Below are positions 25,064 through 32,033 of a DNA stretch of 64,000 nucleotides, in pieces. The position numbers and the translations under genes are program-made. Each line of letters starts with the position of its first letter. Positions within the stretch are counted from its first letter, which is position 1. The stretch covers positions 1 through 64,000 of the forward strand of contig JAMPBN010000004.1 in the NCBI GenBank assembly GCA_023666665.1. The letters are read 5' to 3'. The notes below the pieces were generated by a model. It was not told the origin of the DNA. It was given only the letters and a program-made list of their open reading frames with translations, and did no database searches. The stretch comes from Prevotella sp. Its GTDB lineage: Bacteria; Bacteroidota; Bacteroidia; Bacteroidales; Muribaculaceae.

Positions 25064-26020
25064 TTATTTTTCGCCAAGAATAAGTTCGGCCTTGCCGAGA
25101 CCCGATATAACGAGTTTTGCGGGAATGTTATACGGCGGGTTAGCGAGATACTGGCGCAGCTGGTTAACGAATGCGCGGGTGTCCATAGCGCGGCCGTTTG
25201 CGCGATAGAGTGGGATGCGCACCTGCTCAAAGCGCATCACGTAGTCTGACGCGTCAGAGAGGTTGAAGCGATTGTTGACAGTATTGTCGGCAACCCAGTT
25301 TTCAATGATGTCCTGGAGCATTTCGCCGCCGTATTCGTCTTCGAGCGAGAGGCCGGAGCCGTTGTCGAACACCTTGATGTTGAGTACCACCTCGCGGCCG
25401 TTTTCGAGCATATCCTCAAAGTGGTCCTGAAGCTGCGCGGTAAAGGGGTCAATATTGGCGAGCACAGCTTCCTCGAGCAGCACGGGGGTATCGGCCGAGA
25501 AAGAGGCGGGGCCATTGCCCGACGATGCTGCAACCTGGGCATCGGTGTAAGCATCGAGGGCGCGCAGGGCGTACCAGAGCGAACGCTTCGGTCCGGTGGT
25601 CTTCACGTCGTATGAGAGTTCGAGAATAAGGTCGGCCTTGGCAACGTTTTTAAGGCGTTCCAGAGGGGTCTGAGCCAGTGATGCGCCCGAGGAGCGAGAG
25701 GTCAGCATCTCGTCTTCGGCATTATTTTGGTTTATTGATTTAATGGCTTTTGCGAGGTCTTTGACGTTCATACCTCGGTCGGTCATCAGCTCCTGAATCT
25801 TGATGATGGCGCTCATAAGCTCAGTGTTCTGGCTCACGGCAGCCTCGTAGTCGGGAACGTTTGAAACTTTGCCTTGATTGTTGATTTTCTGCACGTAGCC
25901 GTGGGAGTTACACCAGGTATCGGAAGGGATTACCATAATGGTGGGCTTCTTTACCTGGGCGGAAGCCGTACCGGCTACGGCGAGTGCCGCAATGGCGAAT
26001 ATTTTAGTCAGAGTTTTCAT
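25064..26020 (-). CDS. DUF6175-like secreted protein
   Basis: A 318-residue exported protein (signal peptide MKTLTKIFAIAALAVAGTASA). Mature start KKPTIMVIPSDTWCNSHGYV, then NTELMSAIIKIQELMTDRGM and EDEMLTSRSSGASLAQTPLE, recall the Bacteroidetes DUF6175 family, which resembles the nucleotide-sugar-free, GNA1162/CsgG-like periplasmic fold (VIPSD... VAKADLILELSYDV). The family assignment is from memory of the conserved blocks and should be treated as probable. Function is unknown. It is the third gene of the operon, 8 bases after the small lipoprotein gene. Confidence 0.65.
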   Translation of the reverse strand: MKTLTKIFAIAALAVAGTASAQVKKPTIMVIPSDTWCNSHGYVQKINNQGKVSNVPDYEAAVSQNTELMSAIIKIQELMTDRGMNVKDLAKAIKSINQNNAEDEMLTSRSSGASLAQTPLERLKNVAKADLILELSYDVKTTGPKRSLWYALRALDAYTDAQVAASSGNGPASFSADTPVLLEEAVLANIDPFTAQLQDHFEDMLENGREVVLNIKVFDNGSGLSLEDEYGGEMLQDIIENWVADNTVNNRFNLSDASDYVMRFEQVRIPLYRANGRAMDTRAFVNQLRQYLANPPYNIPAKLVISGLGKAELILGEK

Positions 26021-26028
26021 AGTCGTGG

Positions 26029-26511
26029 TTATTTAATGATATTGTCGTCGATCAGTTTCTGACGCAGACCTGCGCGGTCAACTCTCACCACGATGCCCCA
26101 GTTTTCGAGGGCGGTATTGGCGGCTTTAATGCGTGAATTCTGCTTTTCGTCGGTTGAAGATACGTAGTTTTTATATTCGCCGCCGTCGCGGAAAAACTCG
26201 TTGAAATATGACTCATAGCGTTCTTCGGCATTCACGGCGGTAACAAGCGGACGCTTGTTGCACTCGCCGGTGCCGGCAGTGATGCCCTTGAAAATTACGG
26301 CACGGAGAGCGTTTTTCTTGGCGGTCTCCATGGCCTGCTTTTTGTCTTTTCCCTTGCCGAAGGCGCGGAGAGTCTGCGAACCGTTGAGATCAACGCCGAG
26401 ACAGGTAACCTCAAAAGATGAATGGGCAAGAGTGTCGTCAACTCTTTGCGATGTTTTGCAACCGCTCACGGCCAACGCGGCGATTGCAAGAATGAGCAAT
26501 GACTTTTTCAT
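26029..26511 (-). CDS. Small lipoprotein, paralogue of the preceding operon gene
   Basis: A 160-residue protein with a lipoprotein signal (MKKSLLILAIAALAVSGC; lipobox VSGC, Cys18). The block KNALRAVIFKGI, then RPLVTAVNAEERYESYFNEF and FRDGGEYKNYVS is shared with the first gene of the operon (ARCAVHGVLFKGF, RPLAGSATAEGEHADYFEKF, FNEGGPATNYVT), so the two are tandem paralogues; this copy is a lipoprotein and the other is not. The alternation of a helix with NALRAVIFKGI and a C-terminal helix resembles LPP20-type domains. Function unknown. Gaps to its neighbours are 3 and 8 bases. Confidence 0.7.
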   Translation of the reverse strand: MKKSLLILAIAALAVSGCKTSQRVDDTLAHSSFEVTCLGVDLNGSQTLRAFGKGKDKKQAMETAKKNALRAVIFKGITAGTGECNKRPLVTAVNAEERYESYFNEFFRDGGEYKNYVSSTDEKQNSRIKAANTALENWGIVVRVDRAGLRQKLIDDNIIK

Positions 26512-26514
26512 GGC

Positions 26515-26994
26515 TTAGAACATTGATTTAAGACTCTTGACCACTCCGGCCTTTTCAAGGTCGCGGCGCAGTTGGTCTTTATTAACTGTTACAGTGACGG
26601 TTACCTTGTGTTGCTTGCCCACTTTGGCGAGCTTGCGCGAGGAGTTTACGAAGGTTACGTAGTTGGTGGCAGGGCCGCCCTCGTTGAAGAACTTCTCAAA
26701 GTAGTCGGCGTGTTCGCCCTCGGCAGTTGCCGAGCCTGCAAGCGGGCGGATGGTTTTTCGCGATGTAGTGTCGGCAAAACCCTTGAACAGAACGCCGTGA
26801 ACGGCGCAGCGAGCAATAAGGTCATCGTTGATGTTCTTTTTCTTGCCGAGAACCGAAACTGAAACGAGATAGGTACCCTGATTGCCGGTTCCTGCTCCTT
26901 CAAGCTGATAGTCAGGAAGATCGGCGGCGCTTAAACTAAAAGCGGAAAGCACTGCGAAAACAAGAGTTGCAATGATAAATTTAAATTTGCACAT
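26515..26994 (-). CDS. Small secreted protein, first gene of a six-gene envelope operon
   Basis: A 159-residue exported protein with signal peptide MCKFKFIIATLVFAVLSAFS (cleavage near LSAA-DLP). It lacks a lipobox. The mature part (YQLEGAGTGNQGTYLVSVSV, then ARCAVHGVLFKGF and FNEGGPATNYVTFV, VTVTVNKDQLRRDLEKAGV) is a compact alpha/beta domain paralogous to the next gene's product. No function is known to me. A -7 promoter element (27023-27030) lies about 30 bases upstream, so this is the start of the operon that runs to 21245 with intergenic gaps of only 3-15 bases. Confidence 0.7.
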   Translation of the reverse strand: MCKFKFIIATLVFAVLSAFSLSAADLPDYQLEGAGTGNQGTYLVSVSVLGKKKNINDDLIARCAVHGVLFKGFADTTSRKTIRPLAGSATAEGEHADYFEKFFNEGGPATNYVTFVNSSRKLAKVGKQHKVTVTVTVNKDQLRRDLEKAGVVKSLKSMF

Positions 26995-27022
26995 GTGTGT
27001 TGTTATGAAATGTTTAATCGTG

Positions 27023-27030
27023 CAAATTTA
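27023..27030 (-). promoter_or_regulatory. -7 promoter element for the six-gene envelope operon
   Basis: Minus-strand TAAATTTG fits TAnnTTTG. No TTTG is seen 19-20 bases upstream; the region there is C-rich. Predicted leader about 22 bases. Confidence 0.5.
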
Positions 27031-27145
27031 AGTATTTTTCACATTCTCCCACCCACCCTTACCGTTAAAATATGTTAACAAGGCGGGGCGCCTCAAGATT
27101 CCCGAAACCCACATTTCGGAACTATTTCGGAGCCGGGGAGTGGGA

Positions 27146-27169
27146 AGGGACGCACGAGCCGTGAGCCCT
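27146..27169. repeat. GC-rich palindrome, left flank of the ATPase cassette
   Basis: A hairpin built on GGGACGCACGAGCCGTG (27147-27163). The identical 17-mer occurs in the same orientation at 28628-28644, on the other side of the DUF4143 ATPase gene. The gap 26995-27184 otherwise holds only the promoter of the envelope operon. Confidence 0.75.
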
Positions 27170-27184
27170 TGCGTTGAGGCCGGG

Positions 27185-28471
27185 TTATAGAAAGGGTATG
27201 GCGTAGAGTGGTATGTTTGTTAGCCAATCTTGTTGTTTGTACGGAAGGAGTGAAAATCTCAATCCTTTGATTTCCGGATTGTTCTTGACATATTCCGCTA
27301 TGGATTTTCCCTTGACGTTTGTGCCGCTCTTTACTTCAATCGGAATGGCTGCGCTCCCTTGTTGAATCACGAAATCAATCTCTGCGGGTGAATTCTCCTT
27401 GCTCCAATAAAAGAGCTGAACATTCTCAGAGCTGAGTTGTTGGGCAACATATTCTTCGGCAATCATTCCGTTGTATGTCTCAAGGTCATTGTAATTTAGC
27501 AGCATATCTGACGGCGCCACGTCCGACATGCAACAAAGCAGTCCGACATCGAGGAAAAACAGCTTGAACACACCCAACGCCTCGTAAAATTTAAGCGGTG
27601 CGGCTATCTTTGATACCCGACATACCTTATATACTAAACCGGCATCAATCAACCATTGTATGGCAGTTTCGAATTCTGCGGCACGCCCCCCCGGCTTAGC
27701 TGCACCATAAATGAAGCGTTTGTTTTCTCGAGCCAATTGCGACGGCAAGGAGTTGAGGACGAGTCCAACACGAACTGATTCTGATTTTGTGGTATGCTTT
27801 GAAATGTCCATTCTATAGGAGTCAAGAATAGCCTGTTGAAGTCGGCGAACTTCCTTAGGGTCGTTGTTTTGAGCAAATTGCCTGACGACTTCCGGCATAC
27901 CGCCCACGAAATAATATTGCCGCAGATATCCAATAATTTTTGGTGACAACGCATCAATGAGCGGCGATTTATAGTCTTTGAGCGTCTTGCAGAGCATTGA
28001 CTGACCTAAGGCATCCAGGAACTCGCTGAAATCCATAGGGTAAACCCGAAGCATATCAACCTTTCCGACCGGGAATGAATCTTCACGACTAAGTGTTACG
28101 CCGAGCAGTGACCCGGCGGCAATGATGTGATATTCAGGAGCGTTTTCGCAGAAGTATTTCAGACTGTGGAGCGCTCGCGGCGCTTCTTGTATTTCATCAA
28201 GTATGATAAGCGTTCTTCCTGCAATAATCGTTTGATTGGCAATGGCCTGAAATGCGAGTATGAGCCGCGAAATATCGTAATCTCCGGTAAAGAGATTGCG
28301 CGTAAGAGTTTCCTCATCGCAATTTATATAGGCAACGTTTTCATACTCTTCCCGCCCGAACTCTTTCATCAACCAAGTCTTACCAACCTGTCTTGCGCCT
28401 AAAAGAAGCAGTGGTTTGCGGCTTTCTGAGGACTTCCATTCGAGCAGCTTTTTGTAAATTCTTCTTTTCAT
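27185..28471 (-). CDS. AAA ATPase with DUF4143 domain (PD-(D/E)XK-like C terminus)
   Basis: A 428-residue cytoplasmic protein of the AAA_14/DUF4143 family. The Walker A motif is GARQVGKT (25-32) and Walker B is LIILDEIQ (88-95). After a central helical region, the C-terminal DUF4143 part carries the pattern of a PD-(D/E)XK nuclease fold: AEEYVAQQL, then AEIDFVIQQG (D366) and IPIEVKSG (E379, K381). Biochemical function is unproven in the family; such proteins are abundant and often laterally moved in Bacteroidetes. The promoter carries three direct repeats with a 33-bp period. The gene is bracketed by two copies of one palindrome and stands alone. A second, diverged member lies at 43977-45128. 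Confidence 0.87.
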   Translation of the reverse strand: MKRRIYKKLLEWKSSESRKPLLLLGARQVGKTWLMKEFGREEYENVAYINCDEETLTRNLFTGDYDISRLILAFQAIANQTIIAGRTLIILDEIQEAPRALHSLKYFCENAPEYHIIAAGSLLGVTLSREDSFPVGKVDMLRVYPMDFSEFLDALGQSMLCKTLKDYKSPLIDALSPKIIGYLRQYYFVGGMPEVVRQFAQNNDPKEVRRLQQAILDSYRMDISKHTTKSESVRVGLVLNSLPSQLARENKRFIYGAAKPGGRAAEFETAIQWLIDAGLVYKVCRVSKIAAPLKFYEALGVFKLFFLDVGLLCCMSDVAPSDMLLNYNDLETYNGMIAEEYVAQQLSSENVQLFYWSKENSPAEIDFVIQQGSAAIPIEVKSGTNVKGKSIAEYVKNNPEIKGLRFSLLPYKQQDWLTNIPLYAIPFL

Positions 28472-28494
28472 CTATTACTTAGATATTTGCGTGG

Positions 28495-28502
28495 CAAAGT
28501 TA
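28495..28502 (-). promoter_or_regulatory. -7 promoter element of the first ATPase gene, inside repeat copy 1
   Basis: Minus-strand TAACTTTG is formed by the end of the first repeat copy. The equivalent place in copies 2 and 3 reads TAACTTTTG and TAACTTTTT, so only the copy nearest the gene matches the spacing of the consensus. Start codon at 28471. Confidence 0.6.
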
Positions 28503-28581
28503 CATAAATCTGAGGGAATATACAAGCAAAAGTTACACAAATCTGAGGGAATATTTTGTAAAAAGTTACATAAATCTGAGG
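28496..28581 (-). repeat. Three direct repeats with exact 33-bp period upstream of the first ATPase gene
   Basis: The core AAAGTTACAYAAATCTGAGG begins at 28496, 28529 and 28562 (plus-strand sense); copies 1 and 2 also share the following GAATAT. Between cores lie 13 unlike or partly alike bases. The array covers the promoter of the ATPase gene and starts 25 bases from its ATG. Confidence 0.92.
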
Positions 28582-28594
28582 TATGGGCGGGTGT

Positions 28595-28651
28595 GCGGCG
28601 GTCTGAAGGCCGCCGCTTTCGGTTTTAGGGACGCACGAGCCGTGCATCCCT
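28595..28651. repeat. Pair of GC-rich palindromes
   Basis: First hairpin GCGGCGG/CCGCCGC at 28595-28616; second AGGGACGCACG/CGTGCATCCCT at 28627-28651, the latter sharing a 17-mer with 27147-27163. They lie just after the truA stop and may end its transcript. Confidence 0.75.
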
Positions 28652-28660
28652 ACGTTGGGA

Positions 28661-29386
28661 TTAATAGGGGTAGGTAATGTCGGCGAGGTAGAGGGCGTGG
28701 GCGGGCATAGAGGTGCCGGCCGAACAGCGGTTTTTTGCGGCTATTACGTCGGCAAATTCGTCGACGGTCATTTTGCCGCGCCCTACCTCTACGAGCGTAC
28801 CCACTACGGCGCGTACCATGTTGCGCAGAAAGCGGTTGGCCGTGATTATGAATGTCATGCCGCCGGTGGCGGGGTCGGAAACCCATTCTGCGCGGGTCAC
28901 GCGGCAGATGTTGGTCTTGGCGTCGGAGTGGAGCTTGGCAAACGAGGTGAAATCGTCTGTTTGCAGCAGCAGGGCGGCGGCTTGGTTCATAGCCACGTAG
29001 TTGAGCGGGCGGGTGAACCACGCAAGGGGGTAGAGAAAGGGTGAGCGGTGTTCCAGGGCGCGATAATGATATGTTCGCGATGTGGCGTCAAAGCGGGCGT
29101 GGGCATCGTCGGCAACTTGGCGAATCTCGCTGACCACTATGTCGGGAGCCACGAGCGCGTTGATGGCCCGAGGTTCGGGGAGATGGGGCGCGTCAAAGTG
29201 GGCCACCATCATTGAGGCGTTGACTCCGGCATCGGTGCGCCCCGCGCCGACTATGGTGGTGGGGGTGCGCAAAATGGTAGACAGCGCGCGCTCAAGTTCT
29301 GACTGCACGGTGCGTTCGCCGGGTTGCGATTGCCAGCCGTGGAACGGCTCTCCACGGTATGCCAAGGTCATAAAATAGCGTGGCAT
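28661..29386 (-). CDS. truA: tRNA pseudouridine synthase A
   Basis: A 241-residue TruA, which makes pseudouridine at positions 38-40 of tRNA anticodon arms. The catalytic aspartate is in VGAGRTDAGVNA; other family blocks are RYFMTLAYRGEPFHGWQSQP at the start and NRFLRNMVRAVVGTLVEVG near the end. I set the start at the ATG 29386, which overlaps the TGA stop of speA by one base; the frame is open for 200 codons upstream but that part lies antisense-free within speA and has no TruA similarity. Cotranscribed with speA by translational coupling. Confidence 0.95.
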   Translation of the reverse strand: MPRYFMTLAYRGEPFHGWQSQPGERTVQSELERALSTILRTPTTIVGAGRTDAGVNASMMVAHFDAPHLPEPRAINALVAPDIVVSEIRQVADDAHARFDATSRTYHYRALEHRSPFLYPLAWFTRPLNYVAMNQAAALLLQTDDFTSFAKLHSDAKTNICRVTRAEWVSDPATGGMTFIITANRFLRNMVRAVVGTLVEVGRGKMTVDEFADVIAAKNRCSAGTSMPAHALYLADITYPY

Positions 29387-31284
29387 CAGTCTTTTTCGAG
29401 GTAGGTGTAGCCGTAGAGTCCGGAACGGTAGTTGGAGAGGAATGCGCGGCCCTCTTCGGGGGTTATCTTGCCGGATTTCATTGCCGCCGTAACCCAGCGT
29501 TCTACGTTGCGCACCAGGGCTTTGGGCGAGAACTGCACGTAGTCGAGCACCTCGGCAACGGTTTCGCCGTCGATAATCTTGTCGATTTCGTAGTGGTCGG
29601 GATATACGTCGATGTGTACTGCCGACGTGTCGCCGAAAAGGTTGTGGAGGTCGCCGAGAATTTCCTGATATGCACCCACGAGGAACACGCCGATATAGTA
29701 AGGCTCTGAGGCCTTTATGGGGTGGACAGGCAGCGAATCGCTCAGCCCGGATGCCGTGATGAAGTGGGCAATCTTGCCGTCGCTGTCGCAGGTCATATCC
29801 TGAATTGTGGCGTAGCGGGTGGGCTTTTCGTCGAGGCGGCTTATGGGCATAATGGGGAAAATCTGGTCTATGGCCCAGTGGTCGGGGAGCGATTGAAACA
29901 GCGAGAAGTTGCAGAAGTATTTGTCGGGAATCATGCGGGTGATTTTGCGCAGTTCCTCGGGCGGGTGTTTCATAGAGTTGCCCAGCTCGGCAACTTCGCG
30001 GGCCACGCTCCAAAACAGTTTTTCAACCTGGGCACGGGTGCGCAGGTCGAGAATGCCGATTGAGAAGAGTTCGAGGGCTTCTTCGCGAATTTGCAGCGCG
30101 TCGTGCCAGGCCTCGTAGAGGTTGGAGATGTCGAGCTTGTCCCAAATGTCGTAGAGTTCGCGGGCAAGCTCGTGGGCCTCGGCCGGGAGTTCCTCATTAT
30201 CTTTCCAGGCGGGCAGCGAGGTAGATTCAAGAGCCTCGAAAATCAGGATTGAATGGTGGGCCGACAGCGAGCGTCCGCTCTCGGTGATGATGTTGGGCTG
30301 GCGCAGGTCGTTTTTCACGCACACGTCTACCAGAGCGCTGACGGCATCGTTGGCATATTCCTGAATGGAGTAGTTCATCGACGACTCCGACGACGACGAG
30401 CGGGTGCCGTCATAGTCCACGCCGAGGCCGCCTCCAATGTCCACAAAGTCTATGTTGAAGCCCATTTTGCTGAGCTGCACGTAGAATTGCATAGCTTCGC
30501 GCAGAGCGTTTTTGATGCGGCGGATTTTGGTGATTTGGCTGCCGATGTGGAAGTGAATGAGTTTGAGGCTATCTTTGAGGCCGTTTTTCTCCAAAAAGTC
30601 AACTGCCTCGAGCAGCTCGGAGGAGTTTAGTCCGAATTTGCTTTGGTCGCCGCCGCTCTCTTGCCACTTGCCCGACCCGGAGTTGGAGATTTTAATGCGG
30701 ATGCCAACGTTGGGCATTATGTCGAGGCGCTTGGCCACGCGGGCAATTATTCTGAGTTCGTTGAGCTTCTCAACTACCAGGAAAATGCGTCGGCCCATTT
30801 TTTGGGCCAACAGAGCGAGTTCTATGTAGTTCTCGTCTTTGTAGCCGTTGCAGATAATGAGGGCATTTTCGGCGATATTGGTAGCCAATACGGCGTGAAG
30901 TTCGGGCTTTGAGCCGGCTTCGAGGCCGATGTTGAATTTCTTGCCGTGGCTGACGATTTCCTCTACTACCTCACGAATCTGATTGACCTTGATGGGGTAA
31001 ATAACGTAGTTTTGAGCCTGATAGCTGTATGTTTGGGCGGCCTGCTTGAAGCAGTTGGATATTTTTTCTACCCGGTTGTCGAGAATGTCGGGGAATCGAA
31101 GAAGCACCGGGGCCTGGATGTCGCGAACCTGAAGTTCGTCCATCACGTCTTTGAGGTCCACCGCAGCAAGACCATCTTTGGGGGTCACCTGCACGTGGCC
31201 TTTATCGTTGATTGAGAAGTAGTTCAGTCCCCAGCCGTTGATATTGTAGAGCTCGGCACTGTCTTCAATACGCCATTTTCGCAT
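29386..31284 (-). CDS. speA: Biosynthetic arginine decarboxylase
   Basis: A 632-residue PLP-dependent SpeA that decarboxylates arginine to agmatine, the first step of polyamine synthesis in this phylum. Visible features: start MRKWRIEDSAELYNINGWGL, the PLP lysine motif YPIKVNQ near residue 100, GLEAGSKPELHAVLA, HFHIGSQI, and GGGLGVDYDGT for phosphate binding. The long C-terminal half (CNFSLFQSLPDHWAIDQIFP) is typical of the large bacterial form. Length is normal (630-660). First gene of speA-truA; 53 bases separate it from the stop of nothing else on this strand, since plsC ends at 31338. No TAnnTTTG promoter is evident in that gap, so read-through from the trpS operon is possible. Confidence 0.96.
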   Translation of the reverse strand: MRKWRIEDSAELYNINGWGLNYFSINDKGHVQVTPKDGLAAVDLKDVMDELQVRDIQAPVLLRFPDILDNRVEKISNCFKQAAQTYSYQAQNYVIYPIKVNQIREVVEEIVSHGKKFNIGLEAGSKPELHAVLATNIAENALIICNGYKDENYIELALLAQKMGRRIFLVVEKLNELRIIARVAKRLDIMPNVGIRIKISNSGSGKWQESGGDQSKFGLNSSELLEAVDFLEKNGLKDSLKLIHFHIGSQITKIRRIKNALREAMQFYVQLSKMGFNIDFVDIGGGLGVDYDGTRSSSSESSMNYSIQEYANDAVSALVDVCVKNDLRQPNIITESGRSLSAHHSILIFEALESTSLPAWKDNEELPAEAHELARELYDIWDKLDISNLYEAWHDALQIREEALELFSIGILDLRTRAQVEKLFWSVAREVAELGNSMKHPPEELRKITRMIPDKYFCNFSLFQSLPDHWAIDQIFPIMPISRLDEKPTRYATIQDMTCDSDGKIAHFITASGLSDSLPVHPIKASEPYYIGVFLVGAYQEILGDLHNLFGDTSAVHIDVYPDHYEIDKIIDGETVAEVLDYVQFSPKALVRNVERWVTAAMKSGKITPEEGRAFLSNYRSGLYGYTYLEKD

Positions 31285-31312
31285 TTCTTTTAATTAGTAG
31301 TTAGTAATTATC

Positions 31313-31336
31313 ACTCCGCCACTCTGCCACTCTGCC
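31313..31336. repeat. Octamer tandem repeat between speA and plsC
   Basis: Three tandem octamers ACTCCGCC, ACTCTGCC, ACTCTGCC, just upstream of speA (minus strand) and touching the plsC stop. Preceded by the quasi-palindrome TTAGTAGTTAGTAATTA. Similar in style to the heptamer arrays at 984, 45106, 53511 and 63126. Confidence 0.75.
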
Positions 31337-31337
31337 A

Positions 31338-32033
31338 CTACAACACCGACAGGATTGCATTGCGGGAATCCTCAATCAGGTTGGGGTCTGAGGGGGAAAT
31401 AGGAGCGTGGATGGTTAGTTTTATGGTTCCGAAGCGGGGAATCTTCGTAGTGCGGGGCATCACGTGGAAAGCGCCGTCAATGGTGATGGGCACCACCGGG
31501 AGGTTATAGCCCGTGGCCAGGGTGTAGGCTCCGCGCTTGAAGCGGCCAACCTCGCCGGTAAACGTGCGTGCGCCCTCGGGGAACACCACCAGGCTCATGC
31601 CGTGGGCAAGGAGGTTTTCGGCGTTGTGCATGGTCTTGGCAATGGCGGCGGGTGTGCGACTGTCAACGAACACCATGCCGGCCTTTTTGCACGCCCACCC
31701 TACCAGCGGAATGCGCTCGAGGCTCTGCTTCATCATCCAACGGAAGTTATGCCCCAGGTAGCCGTAAATAGCAAAAATGTCGTAGGCTCCCTGATGATTT
31801 GCCACGAACACGTAGCTCTGCCTTGAGGTGATATGCTCGCGACCGCTGACCTTGACGCACACCAGAGTTAGCGCGCACATTATCCGCGCCCACAGCATCG
31901 GAGGGTAGTAGCCCCACCACCGGCCGCCGAACAACATGCAGCCACACGATGTGATTACAGCGGCAATGGCAGTGGCTATCAGCATCAGCGGCACCATAAT
32001 CAGCAGCTGGTAAATGCGGTAGAGAATAATCAT
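31338..32033 (-). CDS. plsC: 1-acyl-sn-glycerol-3-phosphate acyltransferase
   Basis: A 231-residue membrane acyltransferase that converts lysophosphatidic acid to phosphatidic acid in phospholipid synthesis. Motif I is NHQGAYDIF (HxxxxD, with Gln in place of the more usual Ser/Thr), and the substrate-binding motif is FPEGARTFTGEVGRF. One or two N-terminal transmembrane helices (YRIYQLLIMVPLMLIATAIA). I chose the ATG at 32033, which overlaps the TGA of the GH13 gene by 4 bases (ATGA); a longer frame reaching 32153 is only the neighbour read out of frame. Third gene of trpS-GH13-plsC. Confidence 0.92.
   Translation of the reverse strand: MIILYRIYQLLIMVPLMLIATAIAAVITSCGCMLFGGRWWGYYPPMLWARIMCALTLVCVKVSGREHITSRQSYVFVANHQGAYDIFAIYGYLGHNFRWMMKQSLERIPLVGWACKKAGMVFVDSRTPAAIAKTMHNAENLLAHGMSLVVFPEGARTFTGEVGRFKRGAYTLATGYNLPVVPITIDGAFHVMPRTTKIPRFGTIKLTIHAPISPSDPNLIEDSRNAILSVL

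Noticed and set aside
28496-28581. Possible CRISPR array
   Set aside because: Only three copies with about 13 bases between 20-base cores, partly conserved spacers and no cas genes; the array sits on a promoter. The same holds for 43827-43918.
29387-30013. N-terminal extension of TruA by about 200 residues
   Set aside because: The extension is speA read in another frame, is Arg/Pro-rich and has no TruA similarity; the ATG at 29386 fits the family.
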